From DASRRB01 sp036732755 (GTDB lineage Bacteria; Planctomycetota; B15-G4; SIAN01), in the NCBI GenBank assembly GCA_036732755.1, contig DAINBU010000093.1, positions 1 through 20,467 on the forward strand: a DNA stretch of 20,467 bases, given 5' to 3'. Below, piece after piece: positions 1 to 7,760 of this stretch. The notes beneath the pieces were generated by a model, which saw only the letters and a program-made list of their open reading frames with translations, was not told the DNA's origin and did not search any database. The position numbers and the translations under genes were made by a program. How positions within the stretch are numbered: position 1 is the stretch's first letter; the number at the start of each line of letters is the position of its first letter.

Positions 1-410
1 CTCGGCAGCTCGAACACCTCCCCGTCGGTGCTGACGCGGCCGTCCTCGAGCGCCTCGAGCAGGCTCGACTGCGTGCGCGGCGGCGTCCGGTTGAGCTCGT
101 CGGCCAGCAGCACGTGCGCGAAGATCGGCCCGCGCTTGAACTCGAAGGTGCCGGTCTCGGGCCGGAAGACGGAGACGCCGAGCAGGTCGGCCGGCAGCAG
201 GTCGGACGTGAACTGGATCCGGTGGAAGGAGAGGTCGAGCGAGCGCGCCAGCGCGCGCGCCAGCACGGTCTTGCCGACCCCCGGCACGTCCTCGAGCAGG
301 ACGTGGCCGCCGGCGAGCAGCGCGGTGAGGACGTGGTCGAGGACCTCGGGTTTCCCGAAGATCGCGCGGCCGAGGTTCGCGCGCAGGCGTTCGACGAGGG
401 GGCCGTCCAT
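1..410 (-). CDS. MoxR-family AAA+ ATPase, N-terminal part (cut by window edge)
   Basis: The reverse strand from an ATG at 410 reads open to the window edge for 136 codons. It shows a Walker A loop DVPGVGKT at residues 41-48, and a Walker B segment LLADE at 101-105 followed by LNRTPPRTQSSLLEAL. That combination is diagnostic of MoxR-type AAA+ ATPases, which act as chaperone-like ATPases and usually sit beside DUF58 and von Willebrand factor A genes. The preceding residues (GxxxVxxxxLxALLAGGHVLLE) also fit the family. The missing C-terminal part would carry sensor 2 and the lid. The gene points away from the amidohydrolase genes and has its own promoter region in 411-553. The family is certain; the specific partner is outside the window. 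Confidence 0.93.
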   Translation of the reverse strand, partial: MDGPLVERLRANLGRAIFGKPEVLDHVLTALLAGGHVLLEDVPGVGKTVLARALARSLDLSFHRIQFTSDLLPADLLGVSVFRPETGTFEFKRGPIFAHVLLADELNRTPPRTQSSLLEALEDGRVSTDGEVFELP

Positions 411-553
411 GGGCCGCGAGTCTGCCCCCGTGCGCGCGGAACTCAATTCCCGAAGCGGGGAGCCGCTGCGGCGGGCCGCCCGCCACTTACCGGAGTCCGC
501 GCGAGTTGGCATCCTCGTCGGACCCCGTCCTTGCTGCGCAGGAGTCCATCCGC
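411..553. promoter_or_regulatory. Divergent intergenic region between moxR-like gene and amidohydrolase operon
   Basis: This 143-base gap separates two divergent starts and should hold promoters for both. A perfect inverted repeat GGCGGG-CCG-CCCGCC lies at 470-484. It has a 3-base loop and no T-run, so it is more likely an operator or RNA structure than a terminator. Two Shine-Dalgarno-like GGAG motifs face right. One at 492-495 lies 10 bases before a TTG at 506. The other, AGGAG at 540-544, lies 9 bases before the ATG at 554. I could not identify convincing -35/-10 boxes. Confidence 0.4.
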
Positions 554-2446
554 ATGATGCTCGCCTCCTGGGTCGTCGTGGGTTGCACCGTCCCGTTCGC
601 GCTCGACCCGACCGGCGTCGACTTCGCGATCGAGCACGTCCGCCTCGCCGGTCGGCCGGCGGCTGCGAATGCGGCGGGCTCGGAAGGGGAGGTGACGATC
701 CTCCTGCGCGCCGGTCGCATCGCGGCGATCGGGGCGAACCTCGCGATCCCGCCCGAGTCGGAGCGGATCGACGGCCTCGGGCTCACGGCGTGGCCCGGCT
801 TCATCGACGCGTTCTCCGACCTCGGGCTCGCGCCGAACGAACGCGCGCCGGCGGCGAGCGCGAGCGAGGGCGCGCCGCAGAACACCGGCGCCGACGCCTT
901 CGCCGACACGGCCGAGGCGTCGCGGCGCGGGCTCTTCCCCGAGCGGCGCGGCCGCCTCCTGCTCGCCGCCCTCGACAAGGACGCGACCTCGAAGCTGCGG
1001 CTCGGCGGCTTCACCGACGTGCTCACCGCGCCGGTCGAGGGGTTCCTGGCCGGGCAGGCGTGCCTGATCGACCTCTCCGATCTGCCGATGCGCGACGCGG
1101 TCGTGCGGGAGCCGGGCTGGCTCCACGCGAAGCTCGGCAGCGGGATGCACGAGCGCGGCTACCCGTCGACGACCATGGGCACGCTCGCCCATCTGCGGCA
1201 GGCGTTCCTCGACGCGCAGCGGCTCCAGAGCTGGCGCGAGAGCTACCGGCGCGACCCCGCCGCGGTCGCCCGCCCGCCGAGCGACGACTGCCTCGACGCG
1301 CTGATCGCCGTGCTCGACCACCAGCTCCGCGTCGCCTTCGCCGCCGACCGCGAGGGCGACCTCCGGCGCGCGCTCGCCCTCGCGCAGGAGTTCCGCTTCG
1401 ACCTGGTGCTGATCGGGGCGAAGGAGGGGTGGAAGTGCGCGCCGGAGCTCGCCGCCGCGCGCGTGCCGGTGGTCGCGAGCCTCGCCTTCCCCGATCCCCC
1501 CGAGCGCAAGGGCGCCAAGCTCAAGCCGCCGTCCGAGGCGAAGCCGAACGCACCGTCCGAAGCGAAGCCCGACGCTCCGCCTGCGGCGAGCAGCGCGACT
1601 GCCGCGGCGCCGGCTCCCGCGTCGGAGCCGCCGCCCGTAGCGGGACCTTCGATCGCCGAGGCGTGGGAGGTCGCCGACCCGGTGCTGGCGGAGCCGCTCG
1701 AGCTCTTCGAGCAGCGGCGCATGCGCTGGGAGGAGGAGGTGCGCAACGTCGAGCGCCTCCTTGCGGCAGGCGTCCCGGTCGCGCTCACGACGCGCGGTTC
1801 CTCCAGCGTCGCGGACTTCTTCGCCGACCTGCGCACCGCGATCGAGAAGGGGCTGCCCGCCGACGCGGCGCTGCGTGCATTGTCGGAAACGCCCTCCGAG
1901 CTCTTCGGCGCAGCGCAGGAGCTCGGCGCGCTCGCGCCGGGCCGCGCGGCGAACCTCGCGCTCGTCGAGGGCGACCTCGCCGACAAGGAGCGCTCGGTCC
2001 GCCACGTCTTCGTCGCGGGCCGCCACTTCGAAGGCGCGCCCAAGAAGGAGGCGAAGCCGGAAGAAAAGAAGGAAGGGAACAAAGAGGGGGCGGCAGCGGA
2101 CGCGGCGGGTCTCACCGGCACCTGGTCGCTCAAGCCCCTCCAGCCGGGCGCGCACACGCGCGGCTTCGAGTCGACGCTCACGCTGAAGCAGGAGGGGACG
2201 AAGCTCTCGGGCCGGCTCGCGAGCGAGATGGGCGAGGGCGAGCTGAGCGGGAGCGCCGACGACACGGCGGTCCGCTTCACGATCGTCGCCCAGTTCCAGG
2301 GTCAGCGCTTCGAGTTCAAGTTCGAGGGGAAGGCGGAGGGCGCCGACCGGCTCACCGGCACGCTCGAGACGCCGTTCGGCAAACCGATCGAGGTCGAGGC
2401 GAAGCGGGCGCCCCGCGGCGCCCGCGGCCAGGAGGCGTCGCGATGA
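554..2446 (+). CDS. Degenerate amidohydrolase-like protein with C-terminal beta-rich domain
   Basis: This is a 630-residue protein related to imidazolonepropionase-like amidohydrolases. It has the N-terminal beta-sandwich (ending RAGRIAAIGANLAIP) and the C-terminal return strand (LGALAPGRAANLALVEGDL). At the strand that normally carries DxHxH it reads GFIDAFSDLGL, so both metal-binding His are replaced (F87, D89) and metal catalysis is unlikely. Two low-complexity linkers are visible: an Ala/Pro-rich one at about 318-364 and a Lys/Glu-rich one at about 496-518. The second is followed by a roughly 100-residue beta-rich domain (LTGTWSLKP...LTGTLETPFGKPIEVEA) of unknown role. The ATG at 554 was chosen for its AGGAG; a TTG at 506 is also possible. 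The N-terminus is hydrophobic with VVVGC, which could be a lipobox, so export is likely but unproven. It overlaps the next gene by ATGA. Confidence 0.85.
   Translation: MMLASWVVVGCTVPFALDPTGVDFAIEHVRLAGRPAAANAAGSEGEVTILLRAGRIAAIGANLAIPPESERIDGLGLTAWPGFIDAFSDLGLAPNERAPAASASEGAPQNTGADAFADTAEASRRGLFPERRGRLLLAALDKDATSKLRLGGFTDVLTAPVEGFLAGQACLIDLSDLPMRDAVVREPGWLHAKLGSGMHERGYPSTTMGTLAHLRQAFLDAQRLQSWRESYRRDPAAVARPPSDDCLDALIAVLDHQLRVAFAADREGDLRRALALAQEFRFDLVLIGAKEGWKCAPELAAARVPVVASLAFPDPPERKGAKLKPPSEAKPNAPSEAKPDAPPAASSATAAAPAPASEPPPVAGPSIAEAWEVADPVLAEPLELFEQRRMRWEEEVRNVERLLAAGVPVALTTRGSSSVADFFADLRTAIEKGLPADAALRALSETPSELFGAAQELGALAPGRAANLALVEGDLADKERSVRHVFVAGRHFEGAPKKEAKPEEKKEGNKEGAAADAAGLTGTWSLKPLQPGAHTRGFESTLTLKQEGTKLSGRLASEMGEGELSGSADDTAVRFTIVAQFQGQRFEFKFEGKAEGADRLTGTLETPFGKPIEVEAKRAPRGARGQEASR
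1529..1576 (+). repeat. 24-bp direct tandem repeat, two copies, in the Pro/Ala linker
   Basis: Two adjacent 24-base units at 1529-1552 and 1553-1576 encode PSEAKPNA and PSEAKPDA. They lie in the disordered linker of the degenerate amidohydrolase. The units differ at a few third positions and one second-codon base, so the duplication is not brand new. It probably only changes linker length. Confidence 0.75.
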
Positions 2447-5076
2447 GCCCGCTCCTCTTCACGCCCGCGCTCGTCGTCGCCCTGCTCGCGCGCGGACCCG
2501 GCGACGGCGGCGCGTCCGGCGACTTCGAGACCGAGGCGGCGCGCAAGCCGGCGCTCCACACCGGTGGCTCGCTCCTGATCCGCGACGCGACGCTGCTCAC
2601 GGTGAGCCACGGGACGATCGAGCACGGCGACCTCCTCGTGAAGGACGGGAAGATCGCGGCGATCGGGAGCGGGTTGCCGGCGCCGGACGGGATCGCGACG
2701 CTCGACGGGAGCGGTCTCTTCGTGATGCCGGGCCTGATCGACTGCCACTCGCACGCGGCGATCGAAGGGGGCGTGAACGAGGGGACGCTCTCGATCGTGC
2801 CCGAGGTGAAGATCCGCGACGAGGTCGACCCGACCGACGTCACGCTCTACCGGGCGCTGGCCGGCGGCACGACCGCGATGAACCTGCTGCACGGCAGCGC
2901 CAACGTGATCGGCGGCCAGAACGCCGTGATCAAGGTGCGCTACGGCCGGAAGGCGTCGGAGCTCCTCTTCGAGGGCGCGCCGCTCGGCGTCAAGTTCGCG
3001 CTCGGCGAGAACCCCAAGCAGAGCAACGTCGGCTCCGGCTTCGCCGGCCCGCGCCGCTACCCGGCGACGCGCATGGGCGTCGAGGCGGCGCTGCGCCGCG
3101 CCTTCACGCGTGCGACCGAGTACCGCGAGGAGTGGCGCCAATTCGCGGCTTCCAGGTCGCGCGGCGAGGTGCGCCTCGAGCCGCGGCGCGACCCGCGCCT
3201 GCAGGCGCTGGTCGACATCATGGAGGGGAAGATCCTCGTCCACGCCCACTGCTACCGCGCCGACGAGATCCTCATGCTGCTGCGCGTCGCCGAGGAGTTC
3301 GGCTTCAAGGTGCGCACGCTGCAGCACGTGCTCGAGGGCTACAAGGTCGCGACCGAGATCGCCGAGCACGGCGCCGGCCCGTCGACCTTCAGCGACTGGT
3401 GGGCCTACAAGCTCGAAGCGTACGACGCGATCCCCTACAACGCCGCGCTTCTCGAGCTCGCCGGCGCCCACTGCTCGCTCAACTCCGACTCGGCCGACCT
3501 GACGCGGCGCCTCTACCACGAGGCAGCCAAGACGCTGCGCTACGGCGGGCTGAGCGAGAGCCAGGCGCTCGCGCAGGTGACCATCAACCCCGCCTGGCAG
3601 CTCGGCATCGACGGCCGGGTCGGGAGCCTCGACGTCGGGAAGGACGCCGACCTCGCCCTCTTCGACGGCCATCCGCTGAGCGTCTACTCGCGCTGCGAAT
3701 ACACCTTCGTCGACGGCGAGTGCCTCTTCGAGCGGCGCTACGCGCCGGGCGAGGCGCGCGCCTCCAATCCGACCGGGCCGGCCTTCGGGCCGATCGACTG
3801 CCCCGATCCGTCGCAGCTGCCGCTGCCCGGCAACGGCGGCGTCTACGCGCTGGTCGGCGGGACGGTCCATCCGGTGAGCGGGCCGCCGATCGAGGGCGGC
3901 GTGGTCGTGATCGAACGCGGTCGCATCGCCGCGGTCGGCGCCGGCGTCGCGGTGCCGGAGCGCGCCGAGGTCGTCCGGTGCGACGGCCTCTCGATCTACC
4001 CCGGCCTCTTCGATGCGGCGACGCGCGTCGGGCTGGGCGAGATCGGGTCGGTCGCCGGCTCCAACGACGCGAGCGAGATCGGCGGCAACCAGGCCGACCT
4101 GCGCGTGACGGCGGCGATCCACGCCGCGAGCGCGCACATCCCGGTGACGCGCTGCGACGGCGTGACGAACGCGCTGGTGCTCCCGCAGGGGGGGCCGATC
4201 GCGGGGCGGGCGTCGCTGATCCAGCTCGACGGCTGGACATGGGAGCAGATGGTCGTCGGCGATTCGCTCGCGCTGCTCGTCCAGGCTCCGGCCACGGGCG
4301 GCGACGAGCCGCCCGAGAAGGAGCTCGAGAAGGACGACTGGAAGGGCCTCGCGGCGCGCTTCGACGAGTCGCTGCGCTACGCGGACGCCCGCGCGGCGGG
4401 CCGGCCCGACGTGCGGCGCGACCTGAAGCTCGAGGCGCTCGCGCCCTACGTGCGCGGCGAGAACGGCGCGCCGCCGCGCGTGGTGCTGCTCGCGGCCGAC
4501 TCGCGCCATGCGCTGCGCGCCGCCGCCCTCTTCGCCGAGCGGCGCAAGCTGAACGCGCTGCTGCTCGGCTGCGGGGAGGCGTGGCTGGTCGCGGAGTACC
4601 TCGCCCAGCACGGCGCGCGCTGCCTCGTCTCGCAAACGCTCGGGCTGCCCGGCGCCGACCAGCGCTACGACGCGCAATTCCAGAACGCGGCGCGGCTCCA
4701 TTCCGCGGGGGTCCCCTTCGCACTGGTCACGCTCGAGCAGGAGAACGTCCGCCAGCTCGGCCACCACGCCGGCATGGCCGCCGCCCACGGGCTTCCGCGC
4801 GACGTCGCGCTGAAGAGCGTCACGCTCGCGCCGGCGCAGCTGCTCGGCGTGGCCGACCGCCTCGGCTCGCTCGAGACGGGCAAGACGGCGAACGTGATCG
4901 TGACCGACGGCGACCCGCTCGAGCTGCGCACGCACGTGCGCTACGAGTTCATCGCCGGGAAGCCGATCCGCCTGGTGAGCAAGCAGACGGAGCTCTACGA
5001 GACCTTCAAGCGGCGCATCCTCGAGGCGAAGGCGGCGCGCATCGCCCCCGCCGCGTCGGCCGCGGGAGGACCGTGA
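2443..5076 (+). CDS. Tandem amidohydrolase: one active-type and one degenerate module in one chain
   Basis: This 877-residue protein starts at an ATG that overlaps the upstream stop (ATGA) and has a strong AGGAGG at 2430-2435, 7 bases upstream. The N-terminus (MSPLLFTPALVVALLA) looks like an export signal without a clear basic region. Module 1 (about 35-445) has imidazolonepropionase-type metal ligands: HSH at 102-104, HAH at 267-269, H295 and the NSDSAD segment with D349. It closes with GSLDVGKDADLALFDGHPL. Module 2 (about 467-877) repeats the fold, from a beta-sandwich (RGRIAAVGAGVAVP) to a closing strand (GSLETGKTANVIVTDGDPL). Its HxH position reads GLFDAATRVGL (A526, R528), so it is catalytically degenerate. 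Family knowledge predicts hydrolysis of cyclic amides or Xaa-Pro-type peptides; the substrate cannot be read from sequence. It probably works with the upstream protein. Confidence 0.9.
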   Translation: MSPLLFTPALVVALLARGPGDGGASGDFETEAARKPALHTGGSLLIRDATLLTVSHGTIEHGDLLVKDGKIAAIGSGLPAPDGIATLDGSGLFVMPGLIDCHSHAAIEGGVNEGTLSIVPEVKIRDEVDPTDVTLYRALAGGTTAMNLLHGSANVIGGQNAVIKVRYGRKASELLFEGAPLGVKFALGENPKQSNVGSGFAGPRRYPATRMGVEAALRRAFTRATEYREEWRQFAASRSRGEVRLEPRRDPRLQALVDIMEGKILVHAHCYRADEILMLLRVAEEFGFKVRTLQHVLEGYKVATEIAEHGAGPSTFSDWWAYKLEAYDAIPYNAALLELAGAHCSLNSDSADLTRRLYHEAAKTLRYGGLSESQALAQVTINPAWQLGIDGRVGSLDVGKDADLALFDGHPLSVYSRCEYTFVDGECLFERRYAPGEARASNPTGPAFGPIDCPDPSQLPLPGNGGVYALVGGTVHPVSGPPIEGGVVVIERGRIAAVGAGVAVPERAEVVRCDGLSIYPGLFDAATRVGLGEIGSVAGSNDASEIGGNQADLRVTAAIHAASAHIPVTRCDGVTNALVLPQGGPIAGRASLIQLDGWTWEQMVVGDSLALLVQAPATGGDEPPEKELEKDDWKGLAARFDESLRYADARAAGRPDVRRDLKLEALAPYVRGENGAPPRVVLLAADSRHALRAAALFAERRKLNALLLGCGEAWLVAEYLAQHGARCLVSQTLGLPGADQRYDAQFQNAARLHSAGVPFALVTLEQENVRQLGHHAGMAAAHGLPRDVALKSVTLAPAQLLGVADRLGSLETGKTANVIVTDGDPLELRTHVRYEFIAGKPIRLVSKQTELYETFKRRILEAKAARIAPAASAAGGP

Positions 5077-5098
5077 ACGGGCGCGCGGTCGCGCGCGC
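5077..5098. terminator. Short GC hairpin between convergent genes
   Basis: The 22-base gap between the convergent stops of the amidohydrolase operon and pcnB contains GCGCGC (5081-5086) and GCGCGC (5091-5096) around a 4-base loop. It would fold on either strand and could act as a bidirectional terminator, but no T-run follows. GCGCGC is common in this genome, so this is weak. Confidence 0.25.
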
Positions 5099-6730
5099 TC
5101 ACTGCTCGTAGCGGTCGTCGTCCTGCGGCGGGGCGTCGTGCGGATGGCCCGGTCCGGCGCCGCCCTGGCCGCGGCGGCGGCGGCGCCGCCGGCGCGGATG
5201 GACCGTCCCGGTCGGCGCATTCGGGCTGCGGCCGTCGCCGACGGCGTGTGGCCGCTCTTGCTGCCGCTCGTGATGCGGGCGCGATTCCGCCGCAGGCGCG
5301 TGCGGGCGCGCGGCGGGGTGGCGCGCCTCGCGGCCGAGCTCGAGCGCGCGCTGCTCCCAGTCGAGCACGGGGCCGAGGTCGCGGCGCTCCGCGACCGCGA
5401 CGATGCGCATCAGCAGCAGCGCGTCGTGGAAGAACTCGCGTCGCACGAACTCCGCGAGCCCGCCGCGATGGCGGTGCCGCCGCGCGTCGGGTCCGGCCAG
5501 CTCGGGGTCGACGCGGCGCAGCGCGAGCACCATCGCGCGCACGCGCGCCGTGTCGCGCTTGGCCATGCGGAAGCGCATGCCGATCGGGCGCAGGAAGGCG
5601 TCGAGCGCCTCGCTCGGCGGGTGGTGCGGCCCCTCGGTCGGGACGTCCTCGCCGACCACGCGGCGGCGCAGCTCGTCGTAGAAGAGGACGGCGAGGTACA
5701 TGGCGGTCGGCAGCGCGCGCCGCCCGCGGTCGACCTCGGCGAGCGCCGCGAGCCGCTCGAGCAGCCGCGCGAGGCGCGGGTCGTCGTCGGTCCCGTGGGC
5801 GTGCAGCCCGAGCTCCGGCAGCAGGACGCGCAGCACGCCGAGCCGCGCCAGCAGCTCGACCGACTTCTGCGGCTGCGGGCCGCCCAGCATGCGCAGGATC
5901 TCCTCGAAGACGCGCGGCGCCGCGCTGCGACGCAGGTCCTCGTGGTGCTCGGCGATGGCGGCGGCGAGGTCGGGGTCGAAGGTGAGGTCGAGGCGCACGG
6001 CGAACTTGACCGCGCGCAGGATGCGGACCGGGTCCTCGCGCACGCGCCGCGCCGCGTCGCCGATCGTGCGCAGGACGCGGCGGCGCAGGTCGGCCACGCC
6101 GCCCACGTAATCGAGGACGCACTGGTCCTGCACGTCGTAGAAGAGGCCGTTGATCGTGAAGTCGCGGCGGACCGCGTCCTCCGCCTCGCTCCCGTAGACG
6201 TTGTCCTCGCGGATCAGGAGGTCGGCGTCTTCGTCGTCGTCGCCGTTCGGCGCGGTCGCGCCGTCGTCCTCGTCCCCGGAACCGCCGCCCGGCTCGGCGG
6301 CCGCGTCGCGCTCCCACGCCTCCGCGTCGTCCTCGGCGGGCGCCGCGTCGGCGGCCGCGCCGCGCGGATCGAGGGTGCCGGCGACGTCGCCCTCCGCGTT
6401 GGGGTCGCGGCGGAACGTCGAGACCTCGAGCGTCTTGTTGCCGCCGAACATCACGTGCACGAGGCGGAAGCGGCGGCCGATGATGCGGCTGTTGCGGAAG
6501 ATCTTCTTCACCTGGCGCGGGCGCGCCGACGTCGCGATGTCGAAGTCCTTGGGCGTGCCGCCCAGCAGCAGGTCGCGCACGCAGCCGCCGACGAGGTAGG
6601 CGCGGTGGCCGGCCCGGATCAGCCGGTTGAGGACGGAGGTCGCATCGGGGTCGAGCGCCGTCGCCAGGATCGGACAGAGTCCGTCCGAGATCTCGGTGGC
6701 GGCGAAGATCTCGGGGGACGGGGAGCTCAT
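5099..6730 (-). CDS. pcnB: Poly(A) polymerase I-type nucleotidyltransferase (PcnB family)
   Basis: This 543-residue enzyme belongs to the class II CCA-transferase/poly(A) polymerase family and adds 3' adenosines to RNA. The catalytic head shows LVGGCVRDLLLGG (46-58) and DFDIATS with metal-binding D62 and D64. The second signature is EDAVRRDFTINGLFYD (184-199), and the neck has REDPVRILRAVKFAVRLDL. The following APRVFEEILRMLGG...LLPEL stretch favours PcnB over a CCA enzyme. Two features are odd. A strongly acidic, low-complexity insert of about 50 residues (120-171) lies between the two catalytic motifs, where relatives normally have a short turn. The C-terminus is a basic tail with eight consecutive Arg, as in E. 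coli PcnB where the tail is Arg/Lys-rich. The ATG at 6730 has only a weak upstream GGA. It lies 88 bases downstream of the btpA-like gene and is probably co-transcribed with it. Confidence 0.9.
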   Translation of the reverse strand: MSSPSPEIFAATEISDGLCPILATALDPDATSVLNRLIRAGHRAYLVGGCVRDLLLGGTPKDFDIATSARPRQVKKIFRNSRIIGRRFRLVHVMFGGNKTLEVSTFRRDPNAEGDVAGTLDPRGAAADAAPAEDDAEAWERDAAAEPGGGSGDEDDGATAPNGDDDEDADLLIREDNVYGSEAEDAVRRDFTINGLFYDVQDQCVLDYVGGVADLRRRVLRTIGDAARRVREDPVRILRAVKFAVRLDLTFDPDLAAAIAEHHEDLRRSAAPRVFEEILRMLGGPQPQKSVELLARLGVLRVLLPELGLHAHGTDDDPRLARLLERLAALAEVDRGRRALPTAMYLAVLFYDELRRRVVGEDVPTEGPHHPPSEALDAFLRPIGMRFRMAKRDTARVRAMVLALRRVDPELAGPDARRHRHRGGLAEFVRREFFHDALLLMRIVAVAERRDLGPVLDWEQRALELGREARHPAARPHAPAAESRPHHERQQERPHAVGDGRSPNAPTGTVHPRRRRRRRRGQGGAGPGHPHDAPPQDDDRYEQ

Positions 6731-6818
6731 CGGGCGTACATCGTTCCGATCGAACCTTCAGGGGGGAACGGGGCGGTGGGGCGCAACCGAATACCGCCCC
6801 CGTCCGGAGCGCGCAAGC
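6731..6818 (-). other. Spacer between btpA-like gene and pcnB with a 7-bp stem
   Basis: The 88-base spacer contains GGGGCGG (6770-6776) and its exact complement CCGCCCC (6794-6800), with a 17-base loop. No T-run follows on the minus strand, so read-through into pcnB is expected. The stem could be an RNA processing or attenuation element, or chance in G/C-rich sequence. Confidence 0.3.
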
Positions 6819-7610
6819 TCATCGCTTCCCGTCGCGGGCGCGCGCGAGCCGGCGCACGCGCGCGGAATCGACCGGCGCCGCGACGTCGCCGCCGCGCTTC
6901 GCCCACGTGCCGACGATCCAGCCGGCGGCGTCGGCGCGCGTCGCGGTGACCAGCTCCGGATCGACGCCGCTCGCGAGCAGGAGCGGCGCGCGCGGCAGCG
7001 CGCGGCGCAGCTCCGCGAGCGCGGAGCGGTCGGGTCGCATGCCGGTCGCCGGCCCGGTGAGCAGGAGCGCGTCGGCGCCGGCGCGCTCGAAGAGGTCGCG
7101 CGCCTCGTCGACGAGCGGCCGCGGCGCGAGCGGCACGGCGTGCTTCACGCGGAGGTCGGCGAAGAGGCGGGCGGAGCAGCGCAGCGCGGCGCGCTCGCGC
7201 AGCGTCTCGTCGGCTCTTCCGGTCAGGACCCCTTGATCCGTGAGCGCGGCGCCCGCGTGGACGTTCACGCGGAAGAAGGCGAGGTCGAAGGCCGCCGCGA
7301 GCGCCAGCGCGGAGCGCGCGTCGTTGCGCAGCACGTTCACGCCGAGCGGGAGTCGGACCGCCTCCGCGATGGCCGCGAGCGCGCGCGCCAGCGCGGCCAC
7401 GGTGACCGGCTCGACGCGCTCGGGACGAAAGGGCCGGTCGCCGAAGTTCTCGACCAGCAGCGCGTCGGCGCCTCCCGCGGCCCACGCGCGCGCGTCGGCG
7501 AGCGCGCGCGCCAGCGTGCGCTCGAACGCGACCGCGCGCGGCGCGCCGGGCAGCGGCAGCAGATGGACCATCCCGATCAAGGCGCGGTCGGGCCAGGGAC
7601 GTCGCGGCAA
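6819..7610 (-). CDS. BtpA/SgcQ-family TIM-barrel protein
   Basis: This 263-residue protein matches the BtpA family along its whole length. It has IGMVHLLPLPGAP near the start, GADALLVENFGDRPF, GVNVLRNDARSALALAAA, RVNVHAGAALTDQGVLTGRA, VKHAVPLAPRPL and ADALLLTGPATG. Family members are (beta/alpha)8 barrels. The founder was described in a cyanobacterium as needed for photosystem I accumulation and SgcQ is an E. coli homologue; no general reaction is established. I chose the TTG at 7610 because GGAG sits 7 bases upstream (7618-7621). It places the IGMVHLLPLPG motif at about residue 12, as usual. The next start is an ATG at 7571, inside that motif, and would truncate it. The gene precedes pcnB and is divergent from the M16 operon. 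Confidence 0.88.
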   Translation of the reverse strand: MPRRPWPDRALIGMVHLLPLPGAPRAVAFERTLARALADARAWAAGGADALLVENFGDRPFRPERVEPVTVAALARALAAIAEAVRLPLGVNVLRNDARSALALAAAFDLAFFRVNVHAGAALTDQGVLTGRADETLRERAALRCSARLFADLRVKHAVPLAPRPLVDEARDLFERAGADALLLTGPATGMRPDRSALAELRRALPRAPLLLASGVDPELVTATRADAAGWIVGTWAKRGGDVAAPVDSARVRRLARARDGKR

Positions 7611-7760
7611 TGGAGCGCTCCGAACGGGGGAATTGCGCTTCGGGGCCAGGAGGGGCGGCCTATGATCCGCCGCCTTCGCGTCGAATGGAAACGGCCCGCC
7701 GCGAATCGGGAAACCCCAAGGAAGCCCTGGCCGTCCGCCCCCGTCGGATCCGCAGGACGA
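7611..7760. promoter_or_regulatory. Divergent promoter region between btpA-like and M16 operons
   Basis: These 150 bases separate two divergent operons. On the plus strand TATGAT at 7661-7666 is a good -10 match, with a weak TTCGGG (7639-7644) 16 bases upstream. It would start transcription near 7673 and leave a leader of roughly 90 bases before the M16 start at 7761. Several A-containing runs near 7680-7725 are less GC-rich than the flanking genes. No equally good promoter was seen for the minus strand. Confidence 0.4.

Noticed and set aside
28..2442. An open frame upstream of the tandem amidohydrolase, in phase with it
   Set aside because: It is Arg/Ala/Pro-rich, has no family motif, and is the shadow of the moxR-like and first amidohydrolase genes. 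The real start is the ATG at 2443 with AGGAGG.
5081..5096. GCGCGC hairpin as a strong intrinsic terminator
   Set aside because: No T-run follows on either strand and the motif is frequent in this genome. Kept only as a weak candidate.
2302..5220. A 972-residue open frame on the minus strand
   Set aside because: It lies opposite the well-supported tandem amidohydrolase and is Arg/Ala/Val-rich without motifs, as expected from antisense of GC-rich codons.
5138..6949. A long plus-strand frame opposite pcnB
   Set aside because: No recognisable domain. pcnB on the other strand carries every catalytic motif.
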